Source of the DNA: Pegea sp. RAD2-039
Lineage: Eukaryota > Chordata > Thaliacea > Salpida > Salpidae
Length of the DNA stretch: 64,000 nucleotides
Direction: 5' to 3'
Assembly (NCBI GenBank): GCA_034620365.1
Contig: JAQGEQ010000255.1
Coordinates: 806,001-870,000, forward strand
Numbering within the stretch: position 1 is the stretch's first letter; every line of letters starts with the position of its first letter. The notes beneath the pieces were generated by a model. The model was not told the DNA's origin. It saw only the letters and a list, made by a program, of their open reading frames with translations, and did no database searches. A program made the position numbers and the translations under genes. This document shows, piece after piece, positions 10,276 to 22,700 of this stretch.

Positions 10276-13200
10276 CATTGTTTATTTATTTTTGATATTA
10301 TATCAATGGCAGTGCTTTTTTGGTCAAGATTTTTACACAATTAAACTTTGTATATATATGAATTAATTTAATTAAACCCATTTATTGAAAAAGTCATTAG
10401 TTAAACAGTTTTTTGATATCTTTAATTATTAAATGTTCTTCTGTTCTCATAAAAGTATTAAAGGTTGTTAACAAATTCAAACAGGTTCAAGGTCTCTTAG
10501 AATTCTTTTAGTTTTTGATTTAATTTATTTAGTCCAACTCCATCTTAATGTTTGAACATTTTCGTGCAGATGTTTTTTACAATTATCAATCCATAAACTA
10601 TCAATTCTTTTGTTTATTGAGAATGTACATAGCCTGAACAAAATACTTGCTACTCAAGTTTTAAAAGATGTTAACCATTTTGGAGTCAAATTTTGCGTTA
10701 AATATTGCTGTAAAGTTTTCGTTTAGTAAACAGAAACTTAAAAATGATTCGATGAAGAAAGTTAAAGCAATATTTGCATATAAACAAGCAGTTAAGTTTA
10801 TTAAAAAACTTTTCTTTGATACCGACAAATATAAGGTTTTATTTAACTTCTTGTTGATTGTTCTTTGTTCATTAATTTTTTCAAAAATTTGTGTTAGATG
10901 TATGAGTATTTTTTCTTCAAATCTTTATTTCGTGCTCATTCAAACATGTCAACAATAGTTCTAGAATAGTCCAATAGCAATCAATATGAGCTTTGAACTA
11001 AAAGTCGTGCACGATATCCTACTTCTATATATATTTTATCAATGTACAAGGTTGAGGCCGTAATGTACGAAATTATTATGAAATATGTGAAAATGTTTTG
11101 TCATTATATTTAGATGCAAATAGGAAAGATATACAAGCTTCATAGTATTTTAAACCATTTAAGCTATGAATAATTAACAGAAAACTATTTTTATCTTTAA
11201 TAACGTCATCATTTTAACAATAGTCATAATTTACCACTAAATAGTTGAAAAAGGGATATTTTCGTTCGGTTATTAAGTTTATTTTGAATAGAAAGTAAAT
11301 TACAAGTTTATTGCAGTAAGTATTGTTAAATTGATACAATAATTATCTAGATATTTTAAATCTTGAGAACAAGATTATATTTATTATTTAGAACTTCTTC
11401 TAATTTGACTTAAAACCAGATATTGTGACTTTTACTGCTTTGATACAGTTTGACTTTGTACTTTAAATTTGTTTATTTATTAAAAAGTTGCCACGTTTTA
11501 TACCATGAACAAAAGCCAGCAACTTTTTCAATGGTGTAGTTGAATGTTTATCAAAAGATATAAAAAAACGAAAGCTGCTTATAAAGCTGTCAAACGTATT
11601 TCAAGTTATTAGAATTAGAAATTTTTTTCTTCATTTTTGCCGTTTTAATAGATTGAATTTAGGCTTGACCGCTTGAAATCTTAATTAAAACTAATCTTCT
11701 AAAACTAATTTCGATTGAAAAAAAACTGTTCCTTTTGAACCAAAAAACCTTTTAAGTAGTTAAAAAAACATTTAAAGTAACATAGGATAAAATTGTTTGT
11801 AGTTTTGGAAAGGCTAAGAGCTTGAAAAACGAGTATTAGTGTATGATAAAACTTGTTTAATGTCTCTAACGTTAGTATACAAACAGAATTTTTTTTTTAA
11901 TTTTTTATTTACTTCTATAATTTAATTTTTTTAATTTTTAAAGGAAAGTGTTTTATAGAAATGTTTGAAAGACTACATACCTCGTGACCCTGTAAAGAAA
12001 GTGTTTTCATAAGCAAACAAACAATTTCAGTTTACTTGGCTTTGAATTATCAGCTTTAAAATCTTAACATCAGAAGAACTAAGTTCATGATAATTTAAAT
12101 TGTTTCTATATTGTGTAATATTCATTTTCTTAGAACTTCTAAGTTAACTGTTTGGCTTTTTTGTGATTCTTTTTATTAGTGTTTTTTTATCTTGTTATGA
12201 AATTTAATTTTACACTTACGTAGACACCCTTACTGGTTAACCAAACATTAATTCACCTTTGCAATTTGTTACTTTGCAATAGTCATAATTTTTCTAATTG
12301 GGATTCAAGTTTCAACTTTTATTTAATTTTGCATTTAAATTAATCTTGATTGTAACGAATCGCCTTTTCTGGGAATTAATTTTTCTTTGATTTGGTTTAA
12401 TATTTCTCGAACAGTAGTCATTGGTTTGCATTTATAATTTTTCTAATTGCTTTTTGAATTGTAACTACTGTATATAGCTAAGTAAAAGCTTTCATTTAAA
12501 GTTTTCGACATTTTTTTTTATAAAACTAAACAATAACCAAGTGTTATACTTTCTTTTTTAATTATGTTAGTCGCTGAAGAAAAGATTAGTTTTACTCCAA
12601 ACACAGTCTTTGACAGCCTTAACTTTTTCTTGGAATTTATGATTATAAAGTTGAAGAGGAAGTTCAAAGTGTAAACAATGTTCGGTAGAATTTATTTTCA
12701 TTATTTTGCTAACTAATAACTACCAAAATTTAATAAATGTAATCTCAATCCTATAAATATCTTAAATAGATAATATCTCTAATGTGATCGAAGAAAATGA
12801 GAAAGATATCAGAAAAAATAAATTTTTCATCTATATCAACTTTTATCTAAAACAAATTGCTAGTAAGATCGAAAAGATGATGGATTAATGTTTATGAAAA
12901 TCAAAAGTTCAGCAAAACTCAAAAAGGTTACTAGACTGATAAATCTAATAAAAATGAGAATTATTTAAAAACAGATCTAATCTAACACTATAGACGTCAT
13001 CAAAACAAAACTCGTCAGGATAAAGATCATTTTGTAATAAATGAGGGAAAGATAGAAAATAAAAGTCTAGTTAAAGAAGCACATACTTAAAACTGTATTA
13101 ACAACTTTGAAACAAGTTATAGGCTAGGCTTCGAGAGATATGAAACTAGCTACTTTTACTCTGATTAGTTAGTTCGTAAATCTGACTACTGCTGGCTAAA

Positions 13201-13561
13201 GTTAAGTTACTTTTTACTGTCTTATGTTACAGTTCATTTTATTGTTACTTATGTTCAGCAAGAAAACGTTTAAGCTAGCCTGAACCAGCCAAGCGTGAAA
13301 TAACTTTTTATTTTTATGTTTATATCATATAAACAATCGCTAACAATTTTGATCAATTCTCAGCAAAAGTTTGTTTTCAGTTTTGTAGTGATAAACTGGA
13401 TGTATCAAAAGCTAGTTGAATTTATTGTACTATTTACCAAAATAAAAACTGTTTATTTGTTCATCAATAGTTTTTGTTTCTTGCAAATGCTTTAAATTGC
13501 TTTAAGTTTAAACAGTGTGCGACAAATATCAATCTATACATTTAATTTTTGTTTTTTACAG
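10276..13561. other. Long intergenic stretch
   Basis: No gene can be supported. The longest frame (10668-10958, plus, 96 codons with a hydrophobic C-terminal part) begins at ATG, but a frame of this length is expected a few times by chance in a window of this composition. No repeat shared with the rest of the window was noticed. Confidence 0.4.
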
Positions 13562-13606
13562 ATCATATAGCTCAGTGATATTGTTGGAACTGTAGTAAAA
13601 ACTCGT

Positions 13607-14613
13607 ATGGATCTTCCTCAATTAAATGTAAAAATTTTCTTAATTGAAATATAACTTGAGCTTATTGTTGATTTCTTATCTTAGCCTAGCTATATATCCT
13701 GAAGGCATATGTGATTGTGTTAATCTTGTGAATATCAGTCACAACTTTTTCAAAATACAGTTGATAATATAACACTATTTCTTTTCAAACTAAAAATTGC
13801 TGTTTACATAAAACATAGCAGTTTATAAATTGTTTAAACGGCTGACTTCTTTGTTTAATCAAATAGTAAACATAAAGTAAACTTCATCAGTATACGTCAT
13901 AATAATGACTGAGTTTTATTATATTCACCAATTTAAAACTAACAGTTAACCTCTTAATAGAAACTGAATTAGTAAAAATCAGCAAACTAATCAGATTTTT
14001 CTCTTTTAGCCATTAACTGTGGAAGAGCTGTTGGACATGCTTCTACACGTAAGTAAATGTTGTTCCGATAAATTGAAAATTACTCATTGATTACTTTTAG
14101 AGCGATGTTGAGGCTGATGTGGACAGCTTACGAATTTTGGTAAATACTAAAAATTTTAAACATTGTCACTTTTCAAATTCTTCTTTTATCTCGTATAATT
14201 GCTTTGATGAAATAAATACAACAAGCAATATAGTGCAACTTTAACAATAATATAAAAATAAAATATATGACTTGTTTTTACTGTTAGATATATATAATTA
14301 TCTTGTTTCAGAGTGAAATTTCCGGCAATATACCGTATCCCAACTTTGTAAGTTCAAAACAAGTTGTCAATCATGTGCAAAAAATTAGAAGGAACAGCAA
14401 AATTAAACCAAAACTGTTTTAAGAATTTTGTTCAAATCAAATTAGTTTCAAACCAAGTAACTAAAAAAATTCTTTCTATTTAAGGCTGAGGATGCATTGC
14501 CCCCGCTGAATACAGTGCCACGTGTAGCACGTAATCGAATGACTGAAGATAATAAGGAGAATATTCCTGAAAACCAGTCCCCGGACGAAAATTTACCTGC
14601 AAATCAAAACTAA
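13607..14613 (+). CDS. Small KEN-box protein encoded by five tiny exons (87 residues)
   Basis: Coding exons are 13607-13627, 14010-14048, 14101-14139, 14312-14347 and 14485-14613 (21, 39, 39, 36 and 129 nt). All introns are phase 0 and GT-AG. The first exon starts after a strong acceptor (TTTTTTACAG, exon from 13562), leaving a 45-nt leader. The product is acidic: MDLPQLN, then LTVEELLDMLLH (probably helical), DVEADVDSL, a short hydrophobic link, and a polar tail. The tail contains KENIPEN, which fits the KENxxx[N/D] degron read by the APC/C, flanked by RNRMTED and SPDEN. No folded domain is recognised. Exon sizes, phases and codon continuity make the gene model convincing. A cell-cycle role is inference from one motif. 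AATAAA lies at 14678. Confidence 0.75.
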
Positions 14614-14677
14614 GCAGGTATTGCTTAATGAAGCAGTGAACCATTTGCTGATGGTAAAACTTCGTTGGATTTCATTT

Positions 14678-14683
14678 AATAAA
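14678..14683 (+). terminator. Polyadenylation signal of the KEN-box gene
   Basis: AATAAA lies 65 bp past the TAA stop of the five-exon gene, on the same strand. Confidence 0.6.
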
Positions 14684-15496
14684 CAGATATAAATCTCTAT
14701 TAAAACTTGTTTTTGTCTTTTGTATTAATGATTGCAGAGAAATTCTTGGTAGTTATATCAAGCCAAGAACTAAAGCAATGTTGAAAAAATAACTTTTGCA
14801 ATGTTGTAATAGTTTTGAAAGCAACAAAGCTTAAAGTCTAACTCTTTCGACTTCAAAAAACATTTTGTTTGTAAAACACTATACTAACACATTTTAAAAA
14901 CAACTTTTAAAAAAATTTACTAGAAAAACATTTATTGACTATAAACTTCTTATGAAAATTCTTACAAACAATTACCTGAAAAAAATGGCAAATATTTTCA
15001 TTTATGCTAAGGCACTTTCTACTTAAGGGAGCTGCTACATTAAATCACTTTTTGGATAAAACTAAAATCTCTCTAAGTATAAAAGGAATCAAATGTTTTG
15101 CTTTGGAAACTTTTAGATAAAGAGTGTTTATGCAATAATATCTTCTCAAAAACAAAATTTGGAGCGAATAAATTAAAAAAAGTATTCGTATATTGTTTTG
15201 ACAGTGAGAAACCAGTGTTTTTGTTCAGACTGTTATTCTAATATATTCTAACAGTCAAATTACTGGGCCCACTAGTAGTCGCACTTGAGAAACCTTAGGC
15301 CTTGATCTCTACAATGATTAGTAATTATAATTGTTGCTAATGCTTATGTTGGCTGTAGCATCTCTTTTATCAAGCGTAATATTATTTTAAGTGCAGAGAA
15401 TATGTTTTTTTTATAAGTTGAATGCTGAATAATATTTTTGTTTATTTCAAGTCTTTTACCTGATAAACAACTATCAACTGCGTGTCTCTCTATTTC
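14684..15496. other. Intergenic stretch
   Basis: No coding frame or repeat was recognised. A less A+T-rich patch around 15265-15320 (GGGCCCACTAGTAG) has no match elsewhere in the window that I noticed. Confidence 0.35.
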
Positions 15497-16848
15497 ATGG
15501 TACTACTGGAGTGTTTAATCATGGATTGTACCAATTATACATCCAAAAGTAGGTATTTTTTCTACAGTTAATAACCTACAACAAGTGTGGAACAAACGTG
15601 AAGTAAAAACGAGAGTTTTGCCAATTAGGCTATCGGCTTGGAAATCTAGCAACTCTTTTTCATAGAGAAAAAGTTGTGGTTAGTCAACAAAGTTAGTAAA
15701 GACAACTTATTATAACATATAAGAAGACATTTTAATAATTATCATCAGTAGTTTTTGAAAAATTTTGCAAATAAGATCTTAGGAAGTAAACTTGTCAACT
15801 TAAACTAGTTTTAATTTTAGGATAGCCGCTAAAGGGTTCTGACTCTATAAGTTTAGCCATCTTTTATTCAACACCGTTTCTACTAAACAAAACTATTATA
15901 CATAAAATCATTTTTGAAAATTACCATTGGTAAACAAACTTTAGAATTATTTTTACCTAATAAAAAATATTTTTTTAATTTGCCTACGTACTTCTTTATT
16001 GATGTAAACAGATTAAAAAATATATTATTTTCGAAATCTAAGATTGTTTATTGACAGATATAAGATCTGTAAGAATGATAAAATCATTATTTAAACTTTG
16101 AACAGTATATCAAGCCTTTTCTTATCTTTATGTTTTTCCAAAAGGCCTCAAAATTAAATTATAGAAAGTTAGGCCAATATCTAAAGCTTAATTTTTTGTA
16201 AGGCTATCTTAAGCTCTAATAAAAGGAAATTTCAACATATAAATAGCTTTTTAGGTTTTCATCATTAACTTGTAATTGTAATGTATTTCAAAATTAAATT
16301 AAGATAAAGGCTAATTTTTATCCATATTGATGATTTTGTTTTAAATGGTCTGATTAGAGGATAACAATTATTTCAGATGTATATATTTTTATTTGTGAGT
16401 CTTAAACAAAATAATATCACCCAGATATATCTTTTGCGAAATTACGAAGCTCATTTCTGATAAGCATCAAACTAACTTTTCTATTGAAACTTTGGTTGAC
16501 ACAACTTGTTAAAAATCCAACCTAGCTTTTTAGCCTATTTGAATTTCTTATTTTATAAAATACACTTAATCGTAAAATATTATAACAGATAAAATGCTAT
16601 GTTTTACATTATTTTATAAAACAAAATCTCTTTCTTAAAACTTTGTAGAGTTTTCTGGAAAGAAGAAACAACAAAATATTTCAGGATTTAGTGACGGTAT
16701 TTATAACGATTGTAGATCTTCACAAGATTTTGTAATTGTTGTGTCTTGGTTTCTGACCATATCAGTTATCTTGGTAAGAGATATACAGCTGGCGATGAAA
16801 AGCAAATTCAACATCAGTTTCTATGTGCTGAACTCGATAAGTAATTAA
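15497..16848 (+). CDS. Possible two-exon membrane peptide (83 residues), weak
   Basis: Exon 15497-15548 starts at ATG, with a second in-frame ATG at 15521, and ends in phase 1 at GTAGGT. Exon 16649-16848 begins after TTTGTAG in matching phase and is open to TAA. An alternative in-phase acceptor (ATATTTCAG) would start the exon at 16684. The product would read MVLLECLIMDCTNYTSK, then a Lys/Gln-rich stretch and ISGFSDGIYND. A likely membrane span (FVIVVSWFLTISVIL) and a short tail follow. The second exon is open for 66 codons, which is not beyond chance, and a weak GT donor at the span's end would cut it shorter. No family is recognised. Exon phase agreement is the only positive evidence. Confidence 0.3.
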
Positions 16849-18366
16849 TTAGTTAAGACCTTTTAATCAAACCTTTACATCAAGTAAGTCTAGACATCTT
16901 ATCAATATTTTTTTAAAGATTTTGTAGTATTTAAGGATGATATATCTGGTTGTGAACAACTAAGGTTGTCATAATATTCAGAATAGTTTAAAATTGTTTA
17001 TAAAATAAAAGCTTAACTTTTGAAACATCATAATATTTTTGCCAGAAGAGAAACATAAACAGAAATTGTTGTTAAAATTAAGCTTTATTAATAGGTTTGA
17101 TTAAATTTATTAAATTCTTAATTTTTTGATTGCTCAGTTTTTTATTTTATTTATTCTTTTCTTTTATTTTTTTTTGCTTTTCTGAAACAAGTTATTACTA
17201 TTGTAAAATTTATGATTGCATATATGTCTTCAAAGTCAACATTAATGTAGCTATCAAACACATTGAAAAAGTTTGTTGCTTTCCCATTAAAAAGAATAAC
17301 GTTTAAAACCTCTTAAATTATTAAAGTTTAAAAAGTTTAATTAAAATTTAGATATAACTTTTGTCTAAAGAGAAATGTTTTTAACGGGAAATTAAAAATT
17401 AAAAAAACAAAATTTATTTTGAACTTGTGAACTTTCAAAGTTACAAATACATAAAAAAATTCTGAAATTTCCTATAAAAACTAATTATGAAAAAGTTATA
17501 CACTAGCTTGAAATGAAATGAAATTGTTATGTGGTTAATTCTACATTGTAATCAATTAAACTATTTCCTTTATAAATTCAGATTTTTATCTAAAAAATTT
17601 ATTAGCTCTCTTATAAAAACAAATTAAAGTTATTTAAAGTGATTATTGAAGTGCTTGTTTTAAAACATATCAATTTATGCTCATATATCTATTTTCTTCT
17701 TGCGTAACCTCTGGTAATCATTGGAATTCTGAAGAACAGACCTTTATTTAACTTATTATTGTGTTGGTACAGTTTTATTTTGCAATAGCAAAAGTAAGTA
17801 CTTACAAAATTAAGTCTATTTTATTCTATCTAAAAGTTTTCAGTGTTATTCTTGGATTTTATTTTATACTGATGACACTATGTAGAAACAGTTGATTTGT
17901 ATTTTCAGGAAGCTGATAGATTTAGATCGTTTTGGAATTAGCATTCATTTTGAAATAGTCTACAGTCTAAAAAATATTTTATTTTCAACAAGCTTAATAA
18001 TAAGTTATATAAAAAATTTAGACTGAAGTTAAGTTTGCAACTAAAAAGTAAAAGATTGCATTATTTAATCACAGTAGTTAAACTTTAATTAATAAGTAAT
18101 AATTTTTCAGATCTACAATAGGTTTTTTAATGAGTACTGATTTACAATTTGTTCAAAAGAAAAAGAACCTAAGTTAGAAGCAGAATTGAAAGGATTTTTG
18201 GAAAAAAACTGTAAGTTACTTTGTCAAATATTTCCTTTGATCAGCCCTTGAGAATTATTAAAAAAAATATATTTTAATTATACTTTACATTAGTTGATTG
18301 TATATAATTTAATTGTCTGTAAAAAAAATCCAGAAGTCATCTAAAAATATTTTGTTTTTAATTTAG
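16849..18366. other. Stretch upstream of the exon-array gene
   Basis: The first coding exon of the following gene should lie here or further upstream but was not identified. A frame at about 18157-18215 reads EPKLEAELKGFLEKN and ends near GTAAGT. Its phase would create an immediate stop when joined to the exon at 18367, so it is not used in the model. Confidence 0.35.
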
Positions 18367-21300
18367 AAGGAACTAGCTGAATTTGTTGAAGAAAATTATC
18401 CTGATTGTGTGGAAAATACAGTAAGCTTTTACTTTTTTACAAGAAATCCTTAATGTTATCAGGCAATTAAGAGGTTTTACTGTTTTAAGTTTGATATAAG
18501 CATATTTTTATAGATTTAACTATATTTAACAGTCTAAAGAATATGATTTTGTAAACCAAATGTCTTTTTTTTTAATTTTTAGACAAAGTCACTAAAAGGT
18601 CATAGAGCAGCGAGTTTGGTTGAAATGGTAAGTTATAAAAAATACAATAAAACAAAAACTAATATTTTATTTCTTTTAAAATTTTATAGGTAAAAAAAAT
18701 TAAATAAAGTTTTAACTTGCTAAAATTAAATGCATGATGTGATTTCGTAAGCTTTCAGTTGCATCATTGTTTTTAGTTATTTAATTAAAAACTTAATTAT
18801 AATTGACCACTTTGTTTTAAGTAAATTGAAACTTAATACTTTCTTTTTTTGTAGTTCTAGTTTTGTTTTCTTGAAGCTTGATTAGTCTTATATGAAGAAA
18901 ACTAAAAAGCTTAATACAAATCTAACATTATAATAAAAACATAATTGTTAAAACTGATAATTTTTTAAAGTTTGAAAAAGATTAATGAAAATTAAATTTT
19001 TTCAAAGTTTAAGGGAGGTTTTTTGATGGATGAAAGTTCAAATCAGTCGTTAGTAAAAAAACCAAGAACTTCAGGAAACCTTAATAAAGATAAAGATGAT
19101 TTAGTTAACAGAGCAAGTGGGTCCAATTCCAAAAATAGGCTTTCAACGAAAAAAAAATCTTCTAAAAGTAAACCTAAAAATTTTTTGTTGAAACTGAAAA
19201 TATAAAATGGTTTTGTTGCAGGACTTTCAAATAAGGGTTCTAAGAAGTTGCGAGCAGATGAACATTCGTTGAATACTAAAGGTAAAAAAAAGAATAGATT
19301 CATTCTAGTGTAACAAAACAAGTATTGTACTTTCTTAGCGATGGAACTTCATCTTAAAAGTGATAAAACAAATTGGCAAACTTTTGACAGTTTTAATAAA
19401 AGTTCTTCAGAGTCCTCAGAAGAGTCAAACTTTGAAAAATTTGGATTATATAAAGAAGATAATATTTCAAACAAAGGTGAATACCATAAAAGTGATCCTA
19501 TTAAATAGGTTACTAAGGTATCTATAAAATATAATTGTTTTATTTTAGGATTTTCAAGTGCAGATACCTCGAATTCTGATAGTTCGTCTACTAATAAGGG
19601 TAAAAAAACAAATAAATTGATTACAGAATCTTTAAAACTAAGATTTGTATTTAATAGCAGAAGAACTGAATCCTGACGATGATGTACCAAATTGGCAATC
19701 ACCTGATAGCTTTTATGAAAACTCTTCTCCTTTCTTAAGAGAACCATTCATGAGAAAATTAAGATTGCCAAAAGAAATTCGTTGTTTAAATGATGGTGAA
19801 CATTTTAAAGAAATCCTTTTAACTTAATTTCTAAATATTCTATTATTGGTATTAATTTTATTTTAGGATTTTCAAGTGCAGACACCATTAAATCTGAAAG
19901 TTCGTCTACTAGTAAAAGTAAAAACACTAATAAATTTATTACAGAATCTTTAAAAGTAATATTTGTATTTACTAGCTGAAGAACTGAATGATGATGATGA
20001 TGTACCAATTTGGCGATCACCTGATAGCTTTTATGAAAATTCTTCTCCTTTCTTGAAAGATCCATTTATGAGAAAATTAGGATTGACTAAAGAAAATAAT
20101 TCTTTAAATGAAGGTGAATATCTTAAAAGCAATCCTTTTAAATAGATTGCTAAAAATTCTTTTATTGGTATTTGTTTTATTTTAGGATTTTCAAGTGCGG
20201 ATACCATGAAATCTGATAGTTCGTCTATTAGTGAAAGTAAAAGCACTAACAAATTGATAACAGAATCTTTAAAACCAAGATTTGTATTTAACAGCAGAAG
20301 AACTGAATGCTGACGATGATGTACCAATTTGGCAATCATCTGATAGCTTTTATGAAAACTCCTCTCCTTTCTTGAAAGATCCACTTATGAGAAAATTAGG
20401 ATTCACTAATGAAAATAATTCTTTAAATGAAGGTGAATATCTTAAAAGCAACCCCTTTAACTAAATTGCTAAAGATTCTTTTATTGGTATTTGTTTTATT
20501 TTAGGATTTTCAAGTGCAGACACCTTGGAATCTGAAAGTTCGTCTATTAGTGAAAGTAAAAAAAACTTTAATAAATTGATTACAGAATCTTTAAAACCAA
20601 GATTTGTATTTACTAGCAGAAGAACTGAATGACTGACGATGATGTACCAATTTGGCAATCACCTGATAGCCTTTATGAAAAAGTTCAGAATCTTTAAAAC
20701 TTTGTATTTACTAGCAGAAGAACTGAATTGACTGATGTAAAGATCACACCTTTATGAGAAAATCCACTTATGAGAAAATTAGGACTAATGAAAATAATTC
20801 TATAAACGAAGGTGAATATCTTAAAAGTAATCCATTTAACTAAATTGCTAAAAATTCTTTTATTGGCATCTGTTTTATTTTAGGATTTTCAAGTGTGGAT
20901 ACCATGAAATCTGAAAGTTCGTCTATTAGTGAAAGTAAAAAAATACTAATAAATTGATTACAGAATCTTTAAAACCAAAATTTGCATTTACTAGCAGAAG
21001 AACTGAATCCTGACGATGATGTACCAATTTGGCCATCACCTGAGAGCCTTTATGAAAACTCCTCTCCGTTTTTGAAAGATCCACTTATGAGAAAATTGGG
21101 ATTGACTAATGAAAATAATTCTATAAGTGAAGGTGAATATCTTAAAAGCAATACTTTTAAATAGATTGCTAAAGATTCTTTTATTGGTATTTGTTTTATT
21201 TTAGGATTTTCAAGTGCAGACACCTTGGAATCTGAAAGTTCGTCTATTAGTGAAAGTAAAAAAACACAAATAAATTTTTTACAGAATCCTTAAAACTAAG

Positions 21301-22700
21301 ATTTGTATTTAACAGCAGAAGAACTGAATGCTGACGATGATGTACCACTTTGGCGATCATCTGATAGCCTTAATGAAAACTCTTCTCCGTTCTTAAGAGA
21401 ACCATTCATGAGAAAATTAAGATTGCCAAAAGAAATTCGTTGTTTAAATGAAGGTGAAAATTTTAAAGAAATCCTTTTAACTAAATTGCTAAAGATTCTT
21501 TTGTTGGTATCTGTTTTATTTTAGGATTTTCAAGTGCAGATACCATGAAATCTGAAAGTTCTTCTATTAGTGAAAGTAAAAACACTAATAGATTACAGAA
21601 TCTTTAAAACTAAAATTTGTATTTAACAGCAGAAGAACTGAATGCTGACGATGATGTACCAAGTTGGCAATCATCTGATAGCTTTTATGAAAACTCTTCT
21701 CCTTTCTTAAGAAATCCATTTATGAGAAAATTAGGTTTGACTAATGAAAATAATTTTTTAAATGAAGGTTAAAATTTTAAAAGAAATTCTTTTTACTAGC
21801 TTGCTAAAGAATGTTTTATTGGTATTTGTTTTATTTTAGGATTTTCAAGTGCAGACACCATTAAATCTAATAGTTCGTCTACTAGTAAAAGTAAAAAAAA
21901 ACAAATAAATTGATTACAGAATCCTTAAAACTAAGATTTGTATTTACTAGCAGAAGAACTGAATGATGAGAATGATGTACCAATTTGGCAATCAACTGAT
22001 AGCTTTTATGAAAACTCATCTGGGTTTTTATCTAACGATTCAGCTCTTAACTTAGTTGGATTTGATCAAGAAAACACACTTTCTAAAAGTAATTTTTTTT
22101 AAGTAGTTTATTGAGTTCTTTTGAAAAACTAATCTAATCTAAATTAGTCTAGGTGAAACCAAGACAAGTTTATTCTGGTTAAGTAAAGCTAATATTTCAT
22201 TTTTTTAGTAGATAAATTTAAAGAAGAAAATACTAAGACAATCCACCAAGCATCTGAATATGTTTATGGAAATTCCTCTGAGCTTGTAGTAAAAGATTCA
22301 GCGTTTACAATGAATGGATTTGTTAAAAATAAGAAGAATTTTAACAAAAATGGATTTTCTAAAAGTATTTCTAACAATTAGTTTGTAAAAGATTGCCTAC
22401 AAAATTGATTGTTCTTTTTTCAGAAGACTCAAACAATGATACTAAAATGATCAGAACTGGTGAAAATTCTTTAATTATTAATGAAGGTGAAATTCAAATA
22501 ATGTATAACTGGTTTTAACAAGCCTAATAATTGATTTTTAAGCAGAACTGAATGAGGGATATGCTAAAACAACTAGACAAGAAACTAAATGTTCTAGAGC
22601 AAAGTCTTCTGGATTATCATCAAAGAAAATATTTCTTAAAAAACACAAGAAAGAAACCAATCATAGAAACGAAAAATCTAAGAAATCGAAGCAATTTTGA
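18367..22700 (+). CDS. Ser/acidic-rich nuclear-type protein with tandem exon array (5' end missing)
   Basis: Leading exons are 18367-18420, 18583-18627, 19014-19167, 19222-19281 and 19339-19476. Then come alternating 51-nt A exons and 138-nt B exons from 19549 to 22088, and final exons 22209-22364, 22424-22486 and 22543-22700 (TGA). The first two introns are phase 0; every later intron is phase 1. From ATG 19026, with the broken B4 skipped, it encodes about 696 residues. The start is not fixed, because 18367-18627 reads in frame into it (KELAEFVEENYPDC, then TKSLKGHRAASLVEM). Basic clusters near the N-terminus (KKPRTS) and at the end (KKIFLKKHKKE, KSKKSKQ) look like nuclear signals. The repeats are Ser/Asp/Glu-rich with no folded domain recognised. 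Treacle and NOLC1 also build acidic-serine repeats from duplicated exons, but that is analogy only. Confidence 0.75.
19549..22088 (+). repeat. Tandem array of eight two-exon cassettes
   Basis: A exons (51 nt each): 19549-19599, 19867-19917, 20186-20236, 20505-20555, 20884-20934, 21205-21255, 21525-21575 and 21840-21890. B exons (138 nt each): 19658-19795, 19976-20113, 20295-20432, one broken copy from 20617, then 20995-21132, 21316-21453, 21630-21767 and 21951-22088. The cassette period is about 315-380 bp and the introns are duplicated too. A exons encode FSSADT...SSS, and B exons encode EELN.DDDVP.W followed by DSFYENSSPFL and MRKL. Exon 19339-19476 (NWQTFDSFNKSS) has the same 138-nt length and is a diverged founder. 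Because all exons are multiples of three in phase 1, copy number can change without a frameshift. Confidence 0.85.
20617..20872 (+). pseudogene. Broken B4 exon with partial internal re-duplication
   Basis: After EELND an extra base gives an in-frame TGA where the other copies continue into DDDVP. About 60 bp later the sequence jumps back into a second shortened intron/B start (around 20684-20735), which again meets TGA. It then continues into a diverged MRKL end and the usual GAAGGTGAAT donor. Skipping it joins A4 to A5 in frame, so the gene can tolerate the loss. Confidence 0.7.

Noticed and set aside
10668-10958. 96-codon plus-strand ORF with a hydrophobic tail
   Set aside because: By hand estimate a few ORFs this long are expected by chance at this A+T content, and no splice site, poly(A) signal or family supports it.
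18140-18220. Upstream exon reading EPKLEAELKGFLEKN for the exon-array gene
   Set aside because: Its GTAAGT donor leaves phase 1, which makes an immediate stop when joined to the exon at 18367. The frame is also closed upstream by TGA without an ATG.
19043-20658. Several minus-strand frames of 65-132 codons across the exon array
   Set aside because: They are antisense shadows of the plus-strand A and B exons: they repeat with the cassette and run across its splice sites.
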